Positions 23,930-34,100 of a stretch of DNA of 37,750 bases are shown in pieces (the stretch's first letter is position 1; every line of letters starts with the position of its first letter). The notes under the pieces are model-generated. The model was given only the letters and a program-made list of their open reading frames with translations, had not been told where the DNA came from and did not search any database. The stretch is from assembly GCA_051646285.1 (NCBI GenBank), contig JBOFCU010000115.1, positions 1 to 37,750 on the forward strand, given 5' to 3'. A program made the translations under genes and the position numbers. Source of the DNA: Terrirubrum sp051646285 (GTDB taxonomy: Bacteria; Pseudomonadota; Alphaproteobacteria; Rhizobiales; Beijerinckiaceae).

Positions 23930-24334
23930 GTGAGCACAGTCCATAAACTCGTGTCTGAACCCGCGCCGCTGGCCGTCAATGCCAAAGATGATCTGACCAT
24001 CGGTGATCTGGCCCGTGAATTCGGCGTCACCCTGCGGGCGCTGCGCTTCTATGAGCATCGCGGCCTGCTGACCCCGCGGCGTCAGGGCATGAGCCGCCTG
24101 TATGATGCCAAGGACCGGGCGCGTCTTGGCCTGATTCTCAAGGGCAAGCAGCTCGGGTTCACGCTCACTGAAATTCAGGCGCTGCTGGCCGCCAATCAGG
24201 ACGACGTGACCAAGGTCGACCTGCCGCTCACCCGCGAGCAGATGCAGGCCCAGCTTGAGCAGCTGCGCACCCAGCGTGATCAGCTCAATGAAGCAATCCG
24301 TGAACTCGAAACCAAGCTCGGCAAAAGCGCCTGA
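23930..24334 (+). CDS. MerR-family transcriptional regulator
   Basis: A 134-aa MerR-type regulator. The winged helix-turn-helix spans about residues 21-90, with LTIGDLAREFGVTLRALRFY and then EHRGLLTPRRQGMSRLYDAK. A dimerisation coiled coil follows (95-131, REQMQAQLEQLRTQRDQLNE). It has no cysteines, so it is not a metal sensor of the classic type; a CoA thioester or fatty-acid-derived ligand is plausible from context. It starts with GTG 23930, with GAGGAG about 9 bases upstream. It sits upstream of a fatty-acid oxidation operon, and matching palindromes precede both, so it probably controls itself and that operon. It is comparable in role to LiuR-type MerR regulators of acyl-CoA catabolism; identity with LiuR is not claimed. 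Confidence 0.88.
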   Translation: MSTVHKLVSEPAPLAVNAKDDLTIGDLAREFGVTLRALRFYEHRGLLTPRRQGMSRLYDAKDRARLGLILKGKQLGFTLTEIQALLAANQDDVTKVDLPLTREQMQAQLEQLRTQRDQLNEAIRELETKLGKSA

Positions 24335-24407
24335 TGCTGGCGGCGGCCACGCACTGCGTCTGGCCGATGCAAATCAGCCCCTGACAAGGGGGTTTCGCAC
24401 AAACAAG

Positions 24408-24446
24408 AAAAAGCCCACGATGCTGAAATGGCATCGTGGGCTTTTT
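24408..24446 (+). terminator. Strong terminator after merR
   Basis: AAAAAGCCCACGATGC (24408-24423), 7-base loop, GCATCGTGGGCTTTTT (24431-24446): a perfect 16-bp stem ending in a T run. It separates merR transcription from the acyl-CoA dehydrogenase promoter. Confidence 0.93.
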
Positions 24447-24464
24447 CGTTACGGAAGGCTTGAT

Positions 24465-24495
24465 TTGAGGAATTAGTTTATATATGAACTAATAT
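24465..24495 (+). promoter_or_regulatory. Promoter with MerR-type palindromic operator
   Basis: A perfect inverted repeat ATTAGTT (24472-24478) / AACTAAT (24487-24493) with 8 bp between. It fits between a possible -35 TTGAGG (24465-24470) and -10 TAATAT (24490-24495), spaced 19 bp, the long spacing typical of MerR-activated promoters. The -10 choice is uncertain (TATAAG at 24493-24498 is an alternative). It drives the acyl-CoA dehydrogenase operon. Confidence 0.65.
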
Positions 24496-24551
24496 AAGGG
24501 CAGACGAGCGGACATCCGCATTGATGCTGCCAGCACGTCTGGGAGGACACC

Positions 24552-26339
24552 ATGCCGACATACAAGGCGCCGGTTGATGACGTTCTGTTCCTGTTGAGGG
24601 ACGTTTTTCACTACGACAATTACGGCAATCTCCCCGGCTTTGCCGATGCGCCGCTTGATATGGTCGAAACCATTCTCGGCGAATTCGGCAAGATGTGCGA
24701 GGATGTGCTCGCGCCGCTCAACCGGGTGGGTGATACCGAGGGCTGCAAGCGCAATGGCGATGCCACCGTGACAACCCCGAAAGGGTTCCGGCAAGCTTAT
24801 AAGGATTATGCAGAGGCAGGCTGGATTGGCTTGCCGATGCCGGAACAGTATGGCGGCCAGAATTTGCCGGTGGCGGTGAATGTGGTGACGCAGGAATTCG
24901 GCTCCTCCGCCAATCTCGCCTTCTCCATGTATCCGGGCCTGACTGCGGGCGCGATTTTTGCGCTGATCGAGCACGCATCCGATGCCATCAAGGATAAATA
25001 TCTGCCCAGCATGGTTGCCGGAAAATGGACCGGCACGATGAATCTGACAGAGCCTCATTGCGGCACCGATCTTGGCCTGTTGAAAACAAAGGCTGTGCCG
25101 GTTGGCGATGGCTCTTACAAAATATCCGGCACGAAAATTTTCATTTCCGCCGGTGAGCATGACATGGCGGAAAATATCATCCACCTCGTGCTCGCGCGCA
25201 TCGAAGGCGCCCCGCAGGGCACCAAAGGCATTTCGCTGTTTGTGGTGCCCAAATTCATGGTCAATGAGGATGGATCGCTTGGCAGCCGCAACCCGGTGGC
25301 CTGCGGTTCACTCGAACACAAGATGGGTATTCACGGCAACTCCACCTGCGTGATGAATTTTGATGGTGCCGTGGGCTGGCTCGTCGGCGAAGAAAATCGC
25401 GGCCTCAACGCCATGTTCGTGATGATGAATGAGGCGCGCCTCGGCGTTGCCATTCAGGGTCTGGCGCAATCGGAAGTCGCCTATCAGAACGCGGTGGCCT
25501 ACGCGAAGGACCGGTTGCAGGGCAGGGCGCTCACCGGGCCGAAAAATACCTCTGGCCCGGCTGATCCGATTATCGTGCATCCGGATGTGCGCCGCACGCT
25601 CATGTCCATCCGCGCCTTCAATGAAGGGGCACGGGCGCTGGTGATGTGGACCGCGCTGCGCGCCGATATCGGCCATCGCTCGAGTGATGCCAAAGACCGC
25701 CAGATGGCTGATGATCATATGGGCCTGATGACCCCGGTCTTGAAAGGCGTTCTCACCGATTACGGTTTCGACAATGCGGTGAAAGCCCAGCAGATGTTTG
25801 GTGGCCACGGTTACATCGAGGAATGGGGCATGTCGCAATTTGTGCGCGATGCCCGCATCGCCATGATTTATGAGGGCGCCAATGGTGTGCAGGCCATGGA
25901 TCTGGTCGGCCGCAAATTGGGCCGCGACGGCGGCCGCGCGCTGATGCATTTCATGGGCGAGGTCGGCGCGTTTGTGAAAGAACAGGGCGCTGATGAAAAA
26001 ATGAAACCTTACACCGCGCCATTGGCAGCAGCACTCGGCCATCTCCAGCAATCCAGCATGTGGTTCATGCAAAACGCAATAGCCAAACCCGATAATGCCG
26101 GTGCTGGCGCAACGGATTACATGCATCTCTTTGGTCTCACCGCCATCGGTTATATGTGGGCGAAAATGGCCCGCGCCGCGCTGGACAAATTGCAGGCGGG
26201 GGATGACGCTGCGATGCAAGCGAAACTGATGACGGCACAGTTCTTCATGGACAAGATGCTGCCCGAAACAGCCACGCGCCTCCAGAAAATTACGTCAGGG
26301 TCTGATTCGACGATGGCCCTGGCTGTGGATATGTTCTGA
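24552..26339 (+). CDS. Acyl-CoA dehydrogenase, large DmdC/FadE-like type
   Basis: A 595-aa acyl-CoA dehydrogenase of the long group that includes DmdC and PA2815. It oxidises acyl-CoA to trans-2-enoyl-CoA with FAD and passes electrons to ETF. The N-terminal extension has YKAPVDDVLFLLRDVFHYDN, typical of this group. MNLTEPHCGTDLGLLKTKA and GTKGISLFVVPKF follow. MIYEGANGVQAMDLVGRKL contains the likely catalytic base E441. The C-terminal domain adds about 100 residues after the standard fold. Chain-length preference cannot be read from sequence. It is the first gene of a four-gene operon, 59 bp downstream of the MerR-type palindrome. Confidence 0.93.
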   Translation: MPTYKAPVDDVLFLLRDVFHYDNYGNLPGFADAPLDMVETILGEFGKMCEDVLAPLNRVGDTEGCKRNGDATVTTPKGFRQAYKDYAEAGWIGLPMPEQYGGQNLPVAVNVVTQEFGSSANLAFSMYPGLTAGAIFALIEHASDAIKDKYLPSMVAGKWTGTMNLTEPHCGTDLGLLKTKAVPVGDGSYKISGTKIFISAGEHDMAENIIHLVLARIEGAPQGTKGISLFVVPKFMVNEDGSLGSRNPVACGSLEHKMGIHGNSTCVMNFDGAVGWLVGEENRGLNAMFVMMNEARLGVAIQGLAQSEVAYQNAVAYAKDRLQGRALTGPKNTSGPADPIIVHPDVRRTLMSIRAFNEGARALVMWTALRADIGHRSSDAKDRQMADDHMGLMTPVLKGVLTDYGFDNAVKAQQMFGGHGYIEEWGMSQFVRDARIAMIYEGANGVQAMDLVGRKLGRDGGRALMHFMGEVGAFVKEQGADEKMKPYTAPLAAALGHLQQSSMWFMQNAIAKPDNAGAGATDYMHLFGLTAIGYMWAKMARAALDKLQAGDDAAMQAKLMTAQFFMDKMLPETATRLQKITSGSDSTMALAVDMF

Positions 26340-26403
26340 TATGCAGCCGGGGTGAGCGCAGGCCAGCCCGGTTCCCTGACAATCGCTGAACACGAGGCCT
26401 CCC

Positions 26404-27564
26404 ATGCAGGACGCGCTTCAAGTGCCGCAACCGGACTGGATGAGCGAAGAGCATTTGATGCTCGAAGATCACGCCAGGCGTTTTTTCGCGAAAGAATTTT
26501 CTCCGCATCTTGATGCGTGGGCCGAGGCCGGCATCATGCCGCGCGCGGTCTGGAACAAGGCGGGCGAAGCGGGCTTGCTCGCCGCCTCCATGCCGGAAGA
26601 ATATGGCGGTTCGGGCGGCACCTACGCCCATGAATCCGTGATCTGCCGCGAGATGGGGCTGGCTGGTGCGGATTTTTGGGGCTGGCCGATTCACTCCGTG
26701 ATTGTAGCCCCCTATATTTTGCATCATGGTACGAGCGAGCAGAAAAGGGCGTGGCTGCCGCGCATGGCCACCGGTGAACTGGTGGCGGCGTTGGCCATGA
26801 CCGAACCCGGCACGGGGTCGGACCTGCAGAATATCCGCACCCGCGCTGAAAAATCCGGCAATGGCTGGGTGCTGAATGGTGCGAAAACATTTATCACCAA
26901 CGGCCAGCACGCCAACCTTGTCGTTGTTGCCGCGCAAACGCAGGCCGGCGCCGGGGCCAAGGGCATTTCCCTGTTTGTGGTGGAAACCGGCAAGGTGCAG
27001 GGCTTCCGCCGTGGCCGCAAACTGAAAAAGCTCGGCATTGATGCTGCGGACACATCCGAATTATTTTTCGATGATGTAAAACTGCCCGCTGAATCCCTGC
27101 TTGGCACCGACACCGGGCAAGGCTTTTACCAGATGATGAAGGAATTGCCGCAGGAGCGGCTGGTGATCGCCGCTGGCGGCGTCGCCATGATGGAGCGGGC
27201 GCTGCGCCTCACGATTGATTATGTGAAGGAGCGCAAGGCGTTCGGGCAGCGCATCATGGACTTTCAGAACACGCAATTCGTGCTGGCAGAATGCAAGACG
27301 GAAGCAACGATTGCCAAAGTGTTCTACAATGATTGTGTGGCGCGCCATATCAGGGGCCAGCTGGATTCCGCCACGGCGTCGATGGCGAAATACTGGATCA
27401 GTGATCTGCAAAACAAGATTGTCGACCGCTGCCTGCAACTTTTTGGCGGCTACGGTTATATGGACGAATATCCCATTTCACGGATGTATCGTGATGCGCG
27501 CATCCAGCGCATTTACGGCGGCACCAATGAAATCATGAAACTGTTGATTGCCAGAGGCCTGTAA
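26404..27564 (+). CDS. Acyl-CoA dehydrogenase, long-chain/isovaleryl-type active site
   Basis: A 386-aa acyl-CoA dehydrogenase of normal length. It has AMTEPGTGSDLQNIRTRA (FAD/substrate signature), FGQRIMDFQNTQFVLAECK, LFGGYGYMDEYPISRMYRDA and RIYGGTNEIMKLLIARGL. Where medium-chain enzymes have the catalytic Glu (YEGT), this has YGGT. The catalytic base is instead probably E251 in LPQERLVIA, as in long-chain and isovaleryl-CoA dehydrogenases. It is the second gene of the operon, with about 65 bp gaps to its neighbours and no own operator seen. The function is inferred as the first step of beta-oxidation or of a branched-chain acyl-CoA pathway. Confidence 0.93.
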   Translation: MQDALQVPQPDWMSEEHLMLEDHARRFFAKEFSPHLDAWAEAGIMPRAVWNKAGEAGLLAASMPEEYGGSGGTYAHESVICREMGLAGADFWGWPIHSVIVAPYILHHGTSEQKRAWLPRMATGELVAALAMTEPGTGSDLQNIRTRAEKSGNGWVLNGAKTFITNGQHANLVVVAAQTQAGAGAKGISLFVVETGKVQGFRRGRKLKKLGIDAADTSELFFDDVKLPAESLLGTDTGQGFYQMMKELPQERLVIAAGGVAMMERALRLTIDYVKERKAFGQRIMDFQNTQFVLAECKTEATIAKVFYNDCVARHIRGQLDSATASMAKYWISDLQNKIVDRCLQLFGGYGYMDEYPISRMYRDARIQRIYGGTNEIMKLLIARGL

Positions 27565-27634
27565 GGATCGAGGCGTCAGCCAGACGAAATAAAAGCGCAA
27601 TACGCGCGATACCATTGAACAAAGGGAGGCCCTG

Positions 27635-28843
27635 ATGGGTGAGGCCTATATTTATGACGCCGTGCGCACACCGCGCGGCAAGGGCAAGGCGGATGGCTCG
27701 CTGCATGAGGTCACCGCGCTGCGCCTGTCAGAAACAACCTTGCGCGCCTTGCAGCAGCGCAACAATCTCGACACCAGGCTGGTTGATGACGTGGTGCTCG
27801 GCTGCGTTGATCCGGTTGGCGAGGCGGGTGGTGATATTGCGCGCGCCTCGGCGCTCGCATCAGATTATGGCGATTCCGTTCCCGGCATCCAGATCAACCG
27901 CTTCTGCGCGTCCGGTCTTGATGCGGTGAATTTTGCCGCCGCACAGGTCATGTCCGGCCAGCATGATCTGACTATCGGCGGCGGTGTTGAATCCATGAGC
28001 CGTGTCGGCATGGGCGCATCGGGCGGTGCGTGGCCGGCCGATCCGTCGATCGCGATTAAATCCTATTTCATGCCGCAGGGCGTATCGGCGGATCTGATCG
28101 CGACAAAATATGGATTTTCCCGCACCGATTGCGATGCGCTGGCGGTGGAAAGCCAGCGCCGCGCGGCGAAAGCGTGGAGCGAGGGGCGGTTCAAGAAATC
28201 CGTTGTGCCGGTGAGGGATGTGAATGGCATCACCATTCTTGCCCATGATGAAATCGTGCGCCCGCAAACAGATATGCAATCGCTCGGCGCACTGAAAGCC
28301 TCGTTTCAGATGATGGGTGAGATGGGCGGATTTAATGCCGTCGGCATTGCGGCCCATCCGGAGGTGGAGGTCATCCATCACGTCCATCACGCCGGCAATT
28401 CCTCCGGCATTGTCGATGGGGCTGCGGCCATTCTCATCGGCAATGAGGCGGGTGGAAAAAAAGCCGGGCTGAAACCGCGGGCCCGCATCCGCGCCTTTGC
28501 CAATATCGGCTCAGAACCAGCGATGATGCTGACTGGCCCTGTGGATGTCACAAAAAAAGTGCTGCATCGTGCCGGCATGACCATCGCAGATATTGATCTG
28601 TTTGAGGTCAACGAGGCCTTTGCGTCTGTCGTGCTGCGTTTCATGCAGGCATTCAATCTGGATAATTCCAGCGTCAATGTGAATGGCGGCGCCATTGCCA
28701 TGGGCCATCCTCTTGGTGCCACGGGGTCGATGATTTTGGCTACCGCGCTTGATGAGCTGGAGCGCAGCGGAAAATCAACAGCGCTGATCACCCTGTGCAT
28801 CGGTGCCGGCATGGGCACTGCCACCATTATCGAACGCGTTTGA
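27635..28843 (+). CDS. Acetyl-CoA C-acyltransferase (thiolase)
   Basis: A 402-aa thiolase, the last step of the beta-oxidation cycle: 3-ketoacyl-CoA plus CoA gives acetyl-CoA plus a shortened acyl-CoA. Active-site residues are C91 in NRFCASGLDAVN, H358 in GGAIAMGHPLGATGS and C388 in TLCIGAGMGTA. VNEAFASV is also present. It is followed 17 bases later by the FadJ-type gene, so the two products likely form the usual FadA/FadB-like (FadI/FadJ) complex. The start is ATG 27635 behind AGGGAGG. Confidence 0.95.
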   Translation: MGEAYIYDAVRTPRGKGKADGSLHEVTALRLSETTLRALQQRNNLDTRLVDDVVLGCVDPVGEAGGDIARASALASDYGDSVPGIQINRFCASGLDAVNFAAAQVMSGQHDLTIGGGVESMSRVGMGASGGAWPADPSIAIKSYFMPQGVSADLIATKYGFSRTDCDALAVESQRRAAKAWSEGRFKKSVVPVRDVNGITILAHDEIVRPQTDMQSLGALKASFQMMGEMGGFNAVGIAAHPEVEVIHHVHHAGNSSGIVDGAAAILIGNEAGGKKAGLKPRARIRAFANIGSEPAMMLTGPVDVTKKVLHRAGMTIADIDLFEVNEAFASVVLRFMQAFNLDNSSVNVNGGAIAMGHPLGATGSMILATALDELERSGKSTALITLCIGAGMGTATIIERV

Positions 28844-28860
28844 GAGACGGGAGACCAGCC

Positions 28861-31074
28861 ATGAACCTCACGGCTTTCACTTTTGATATTGGTGCTGACG
28901 GCATCGCCCTCGCCACCTGGGACATGGCCGGCAAATCCATGAACGTCATCACGGAAGATGTGATGCGTGATCTCGATCAGATTATCGACACGGTGGCTGC
29001 CGATGCGGCCATCAAGGGCTGCGTGATTACGTCGGGAAAAGAGTCATTTTCCGGCGGTGCTGATCTCACCATGCTGGAGCGGCAGAGCAGGACCTATGGC
29101 ATCACGCTGAAAGAAAAGGGCGAGGAAGCCGCCAACAAGGAATTGTTCGAGAACGCATCGACACTGACCAAGCTCTATCGCAAGCTCGAAACCTGCGGCA
29201 AGCCGTTTGCGGCTGCCATTCATGGCATTTGCCTTGGCGGTGCGTTCGAGCTTGCGCTCGCTTGCCATTACCGCATCGCCAGCGATGATTCATCGACGCG
29301 CGTGGGGCTGCCGGAAATCAAGGTTGGATTGTTTCCCGGCGCGGGCGGCACGCAGCGCGTGTCCCGTCTGATGCAAACCGGCGATGCCTTGCAGATGCTG
29401 TTCAAAGGGGACCAGATCAGGGCGCCGCAGGCCAAGGCGATGAATCTGATTCACGATGTGGCCCCGCGCGCCGAAATCGTTGCAAGGGCCAAGGCCGCCA
29501 TTCTTGAAGGCAAGGTCAGCGAAAAAGCGCCGTGGGATGAGGACAAGTTCAAGGCCCCCTCAGGCAAGGTTTATTCCCCGGCAGGCATGAATATCTGGCC
29601 CCCCGCCAATGCGATTTACCGGCGTGAGACGCAGGATAATTATCCGGCAGCAAAGGCTATTCTGAAGGCGGTGTATGAAGGCCTGCAATTGCCGATGGAT
29701 TTGGCATTGCGGGTCGAGGCACGGTATTTCACGCATATCCTGCGCTCGAAGGAAGCGCAGGCCATGATCCGCACGCTGTTTATTTCCATGGGTGAATTGA
29801 ACAAGGGCGCCCGCCGTCCGGCGGGCATTCCCAAGGCCGCGTTGAAAAAAGTTGGCATTGTCGGTGCTGGCTTCATGGGCGCGGGCATCGCCTATGTCTC
29901 CGCCAATGCCGGGCTCGATGTTGTCCTGATCGACCGCGATGTGGAGGCGGCGGAAAAAGGCAAATCCCTGTCGCACAAACTGGTGACCGACCAGATCAAC
30001 AAGGGCCGCGCCAAGGCCGCAGACCGTGATGCCCTGCTCGCCCGCATCACGCCATCGGCTGATTACGGTCTGCTGCAAGATGTCGATCTCGTCATTGAGG
30101 CAGTGTTTGAAGACCCGAAGGTCAAAGAGAATGTTATCAAAAAAATATCGGCAGCCATTTCTGCCGATTGCATTTTTGCCTCCAACACTTCCACCCTGCC
30201 GATCACCGGGCTGGCGACCCATGCTGCAAAGCCGGAGCAGTTTGTTGGCATCCATTTTTTCTCACCGGTGGAAAAAATGCTGCTGGTGGAAGTCATCCGC
30301 GCAAAGCAGACAGGCGACCGGGCTGTGGCCGTAGCCATGGATTTTATCCGCGCTATCAAGAAAACGCCAATTGTCGTCAATGACGGGCGCGGCTTCTTCG
30401 CCAACCGCAGCGTGCTGAATTATGTATATGAAGGGCATAAGATGTTGCTGGAGGGTGTGCCGCCGGTGATGATTGAAAATGCCGCGAAGATGGCGGGTAT
30501 GCCGGTGGGGCCGCTGTCGCTGAATGATGAAACCGCCATTGATCTGGGCCTGAAAATCATTCGGGCCACCAAGGCGCAGCTCGGTGAAAAGGCTGTCGAT
30601 CCCGATCAGGAAAAACTGGTCGTCGATATGGTGGAGAAGCATGGCCGCCTTGGCCGCAAGAATGGCAAGGGGTTTTACGATTATCCTGAAAACAAGGGTC
30701 CGAAGCGCCTGTGGGCGGGGTTGTCGGAATTCCAGAAGGTCAGTCTCGATCCCGATACCATCGATGTGCAGGAATTGAAGCACCGGCTGCTGGTCACGCA
30801 GGCGCTGGAAGCGGCCCGCACGGTCGAGGACGGTATTATTGTCGATCCGCGCGAGGCCGATGTCGGCTCCATCATCGGCTTTGGTTTCGCACCCTACACC
30901 GGCGGTGTGTTGTCCTACATTGACTTCATGGGCGTGAAGAACTTTGTCGCATTGTGTGAAAAGCTTGCCGCGAAGCACGGGCCGCGCTTTGCGCCCAATG
31001 CGCTGCTGAAAGACATGGCCGCCAAGGGCGAAACCTTTTATGGCCGCTTCGCGGCGGAAAAAAAGGCGGCATGA
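28861..31074 (+). CDS. Bifunctional enoyl-CoA hydratase / 3-hydroxyacyl-CoA dehydrogenase (FadJ/FadB-like)
   Basis: A 737-aa fusion catalysing the two middle steps of beta-oxidation. The N-terminal crotonase domain has SFSGGADLTML and HGICLGGAFELALACHYRIA, with E130, and GLPEIKVGLFPGAGGTQR, with E152; these are the two catalytic glutamates. A linker leads to the NAD-binding domain from about residue 325 (VGIVGAGFMGAGIAYVSANA). GIHFFSPVEKMLLVEVI carries the catalytic His near 464, followed by NDGRGFFANR and two C-terminal HAD domains. ATG 28861 is 17 bases after the thiolase stop; an open extension to 28795 overlaps thiolase and is rejected. It is the last gene of the operon, with a hairpin after it. 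Confidence 0.95.
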   Translation: MNLTAFTFDIGADGIALATWDMAGKSMNVITEDVMRDLDQIIDTVAADAAIKGCVITSGKESFSGGADLTMLERQSRTYGITLKEKGEEAANKELFENASTLTKLYRKLETCGKPFAAAIHGICLGGAFELALACHYRIASDDSSTRVGLPEIKVGLFPGAGGTQRVSRLMQTGDALQMLFKGDQIRAPQAKAMNLIHDVAPRAEIVARAKAAILEGKVSEKAPWDEDKFKAPSGKVYSPAGMNIWPPANAIYRRETQDNYPAAKAILKAVYEGLQLPMDLALRVEARYFTHILRSKEAQAMIRTLFISMGELNKGARRPAGIPKAALKKVGIVGAGFMGAGIAYVSANAGLDVVLIDRDVEAAEKGKSLSHKLVTDQINKGRAKAADRDALLARITPSADYGLLQDVDLVIEAVFEDPKVKENVIKKISAAISADCIFASNTSTLPITGLATHAAKPEQFVGIHFFSPVEKMLLVEVIRAKQTGDRAVAVAMDFIRAIKKTPIVVNDGRGFFANRSVLNYVYEGHKMLLEGVPPVMIENAAKMAGMPVGPLSLNDETAIDLGLKIIRATKAQLGEKAVDPDQEKLVVDMVEKHGRLGRKNGKGFYDYPENKGPKRLWAGLSEFQKVSLDPDTIDVQELKHRLLVTQALEAARTVEDGIIVDPREADVGSIIGFGFAPYTGGVLSYIDFMGVKNFVALCEKLAAKHGPRFAPNALLKDMAAKGETFYGRFAAEKKAA

Positions 31075-31092
31075 GTTTTCACAGCTGGAAAT

Positions 31093-31121
31093 AAAAAGCC
31101 CGGCGTCGCGCCGGGCTTTTT
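31093..31121. terminator. Bidirectional terminator after the FadJ-like gene
   Basis: AAAAAGCCCGGCG (31093-31105), loop TCG, CGCCGGGCTTTTT (31109-31121): a 13-bp stem with a T run. It lies between the convergent FadJ-type gene and the sensor kinase gene and can serve both. Confidence 0.92.
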
Positions 31122-31133
31122 TATCGGATTGGA

Positions 31134-34100
31134 TTATTCCGCCGCCACTTTGGCAATCCGCCATTGCGCCAGCAAGGCCCGCAGGCCCGCAGGCCGCACC
31201 GGCTTGTTGATCAGTGGAATATCCCGCCGCGCCACCTCGTCGCGCACTTCCGGCGACCTGTCAGCGGTGATGAGCACGGCGGGGATACTGTCGCCCAGCA
31301 AGCCGCGCAGCGCGTCAATGGCCTCAAGCCCGGTTTCATTGTTGAGGTGATAATCGGCGATGATGCCGTCGGGTATGACGCCATGTTCCAGCCGCTCCAG
31401 TGCACCCGCAATGCTTGTCGCGGTCACGACGCGGCATCCCCATCCCTCCAGCAAGGTGCGCATGCCTTCAAGAATGGTCGGCTCATTGTCGATGGCCAGA
31501 ATGGTCAGCCCGCCAAGCGGTGCCAGCAGGGGCCGCGCCTCTTTCTTTTCATCGGCCGCCGCAGGAATATCAGCGGCGCGCGTGAGCGTGAAGGAAAACA
31601 GCGAGCCTTTTTTGGGCTGTGAGCGCACCTGCACATGCGTGCCAAGCACGCGGGCGATGCGCTCGACAATGGAAAGCCCCAGCCCGAGGCCGCGTGCGGT
31701 GCGCGCGCCTTCGTCGAGCCGCTGGAATTCCTGAAAAATATCCTTGAGCTTGTCGGCGGGAATGCCGAGGCCTGTATCAATCACTTCAATGCGGATGGTG
31801 TTGCCCTGGCGGCGGCCGCCGACCAGCACAGATCCGGCCGGCGTATATTTCACGGCATTCGATACAAGGTTTTGCAACAGCCGCCGTGTCAGCCGCCGGT
31901 CCGAGTGCACCGTGATGGCGGGATGGACAAAACGCAGACGCAGATTTTTGGCCAGCGCAATCGGCTGAAATTCGCGCTCAAGCTGGCGCGTGATGTCATC
32001 CAGCCGGAAGGAGGATGGCTCCGCTTTCAGCGCCCCGGCATCGAGCCGTGAAATTTCCAGCAAGGCCCCGAGAATATCTTCAACCGCTTCAAGTGACGCA
32101 TCAATATTGCTGGCCAGCGCCCCATCACCCAGGGCGCGCTGCCGTTCGATCATGGAGGAGGTGAACAGCCGCGCTGCATTCAGCGGCTGCAGGATGTCGT
32201 GGCTGGCGGCAGCCAGAAACCGCGTTTTTGAAACATTGGCTTCATCGGCAAGACTTTTGGCGCGCGCAAGCTCGCCATTCACCCGCATCAATTCTTCCGT
32301 GCGCTCCTGCACGCGCCGCTCCAGCGATTCATTGGCGGCTGCCAGCGCTTCTTCGGCTTTCACTGTGTCGGTAATGTCGGTGTAGGTGGTGATGAAGCCG
32401 CCATCGGGCAGGCCACTGGTGCGGATTTCCAGAACCTTGCCGCTGGGAAAAATACGCAGCCGTGTCGCCTCTCCAGCTTTGACAAATTGCTCGATGCGCT
32501 TGTCGAGCGCGGCTGTGGCACTCGATCCGCCATAGCGGCCATGCGCGGCATTATAGGCAATGATTTCATCCAGCCCGGCACCGACGCGCACCAGTTCCGG
32601 CGGCAATTCGAACAGCTGGCCAAATTCGCGGTTCCAGCACATGAGCCGCAAATCCCGGTCAAACACGGTGATCGCCTGCTTCGCATGGTCGAGCGCATTT
32701 TGCAGCAGGTCGCGATTATATTGAATCGCGGCGGATGCATCATCGAGCAATTTCAGTGCGGCCTTGGTGGAGACGTTGCGGCGGCGCAGCAGCAGCGAGA
32801 GCACGAGGCGCGAGGACGCAGCACCAATGGCAGAAGCCAGCAGATGCTCGCCAAATTGCAGCACATGGGCGCTGGCTTCCGCCTGCTCATCCAGCGGCAC
32901 GCCGCGTTCACGCTCGAAGCTGGCAAAGGCTTCATCGGTGCGTTGCTGGCCAAGATAGCGCGCGATGGTTGCCTTGAGTTCACCCACAGCGATGGAGGAT
33001 CGCCAGATTTTCAGCGTGTGCGAGCGCGGCGCATCATCAGCGCCGATAAAGGTCGTGGCCTGAATGTGTTCGAGGGTTGAAACGGTAGTGGCCCGTGACA
33101 CCAGCACGAATGCCAGCACATTCGCGAGCAGGCTCAACACAATGCCCTGCGTGAGCGCGCTGGTGCCGGTGCCGAGAATGGCTGAGGGCCGCAGCGCCGC
33201 AATGCCGAACGGGCCGTTGGCAATCAGCGATTGCAGATCGGGGTGGGAATGGGCGAAGCTTGGCAGCAGCAGCGTATAAACCCACGTCATAAGCCCGATG
33301 ATCAGGCCGGCCTTGGCTCCGGCAGCCGTGGCCCGCCGCCACATCAGCCCGCCGATAAAGACCGGCGCAATCTGCGCAATCGCCGCAAAGGAAATCAGGC
33401 CGATGGATGCCAGTTCAGCCTCGCCAGCCACCCGGTAATAAATATAGCCGAGCAGCAGGATCAGCACGATGGTGATGCGCCGTGCCCCGAGCACCAGCGC
33501 ACCCATATCGCCGGCATGAGCCTGCGAGCGGTAGTCGCCCGGAGCAGCCGTGAGCTGGCGGCGCCAGTTGCGCTGGCGCAGCAGCAGCGGCACCACCACA
33601 TGGTTCGATACCATGATCGCAATCGCCACACATTCGACGATGACCATCGCGGTGGCCGCCGAAAATCCGCCAATGAACGCAATCAGGGCAATCACACTTT
33701 GGCCGCCGGCCAGCGGCAGCATCAGCACGGTCATGTCCCGGTCAGTCGCGCCGGTTGAAAACAGCCACAGGCCGGCAATCGTCAGGGGCAGCACAAAAAT
33801 ATTAATGACGATGAGATAAAGCGGGAAGAGCCGCGACGCGACGGCCACATCATCGATATCGCGGTTTTCAACCACGGCGGTGTGAAATTGCCGTGGCAGG
33901 AACAGCGCCGCTGCTGCCGACACAAGGCAGATGGAGACAAAGGACCCGGCGGAGGAGGTTTTGGCAAACAGGTCTGCCAGATCAACCCGCTCGCTGGTGC
34001 GGGTCAGCAAATCGCCCAGCCCGTCGAACATCACGAACACAACAAAGGCGCCGACGATCAGGAAGGCGACGAGCTTCACCAGGGATTCCATCGCAATCGC

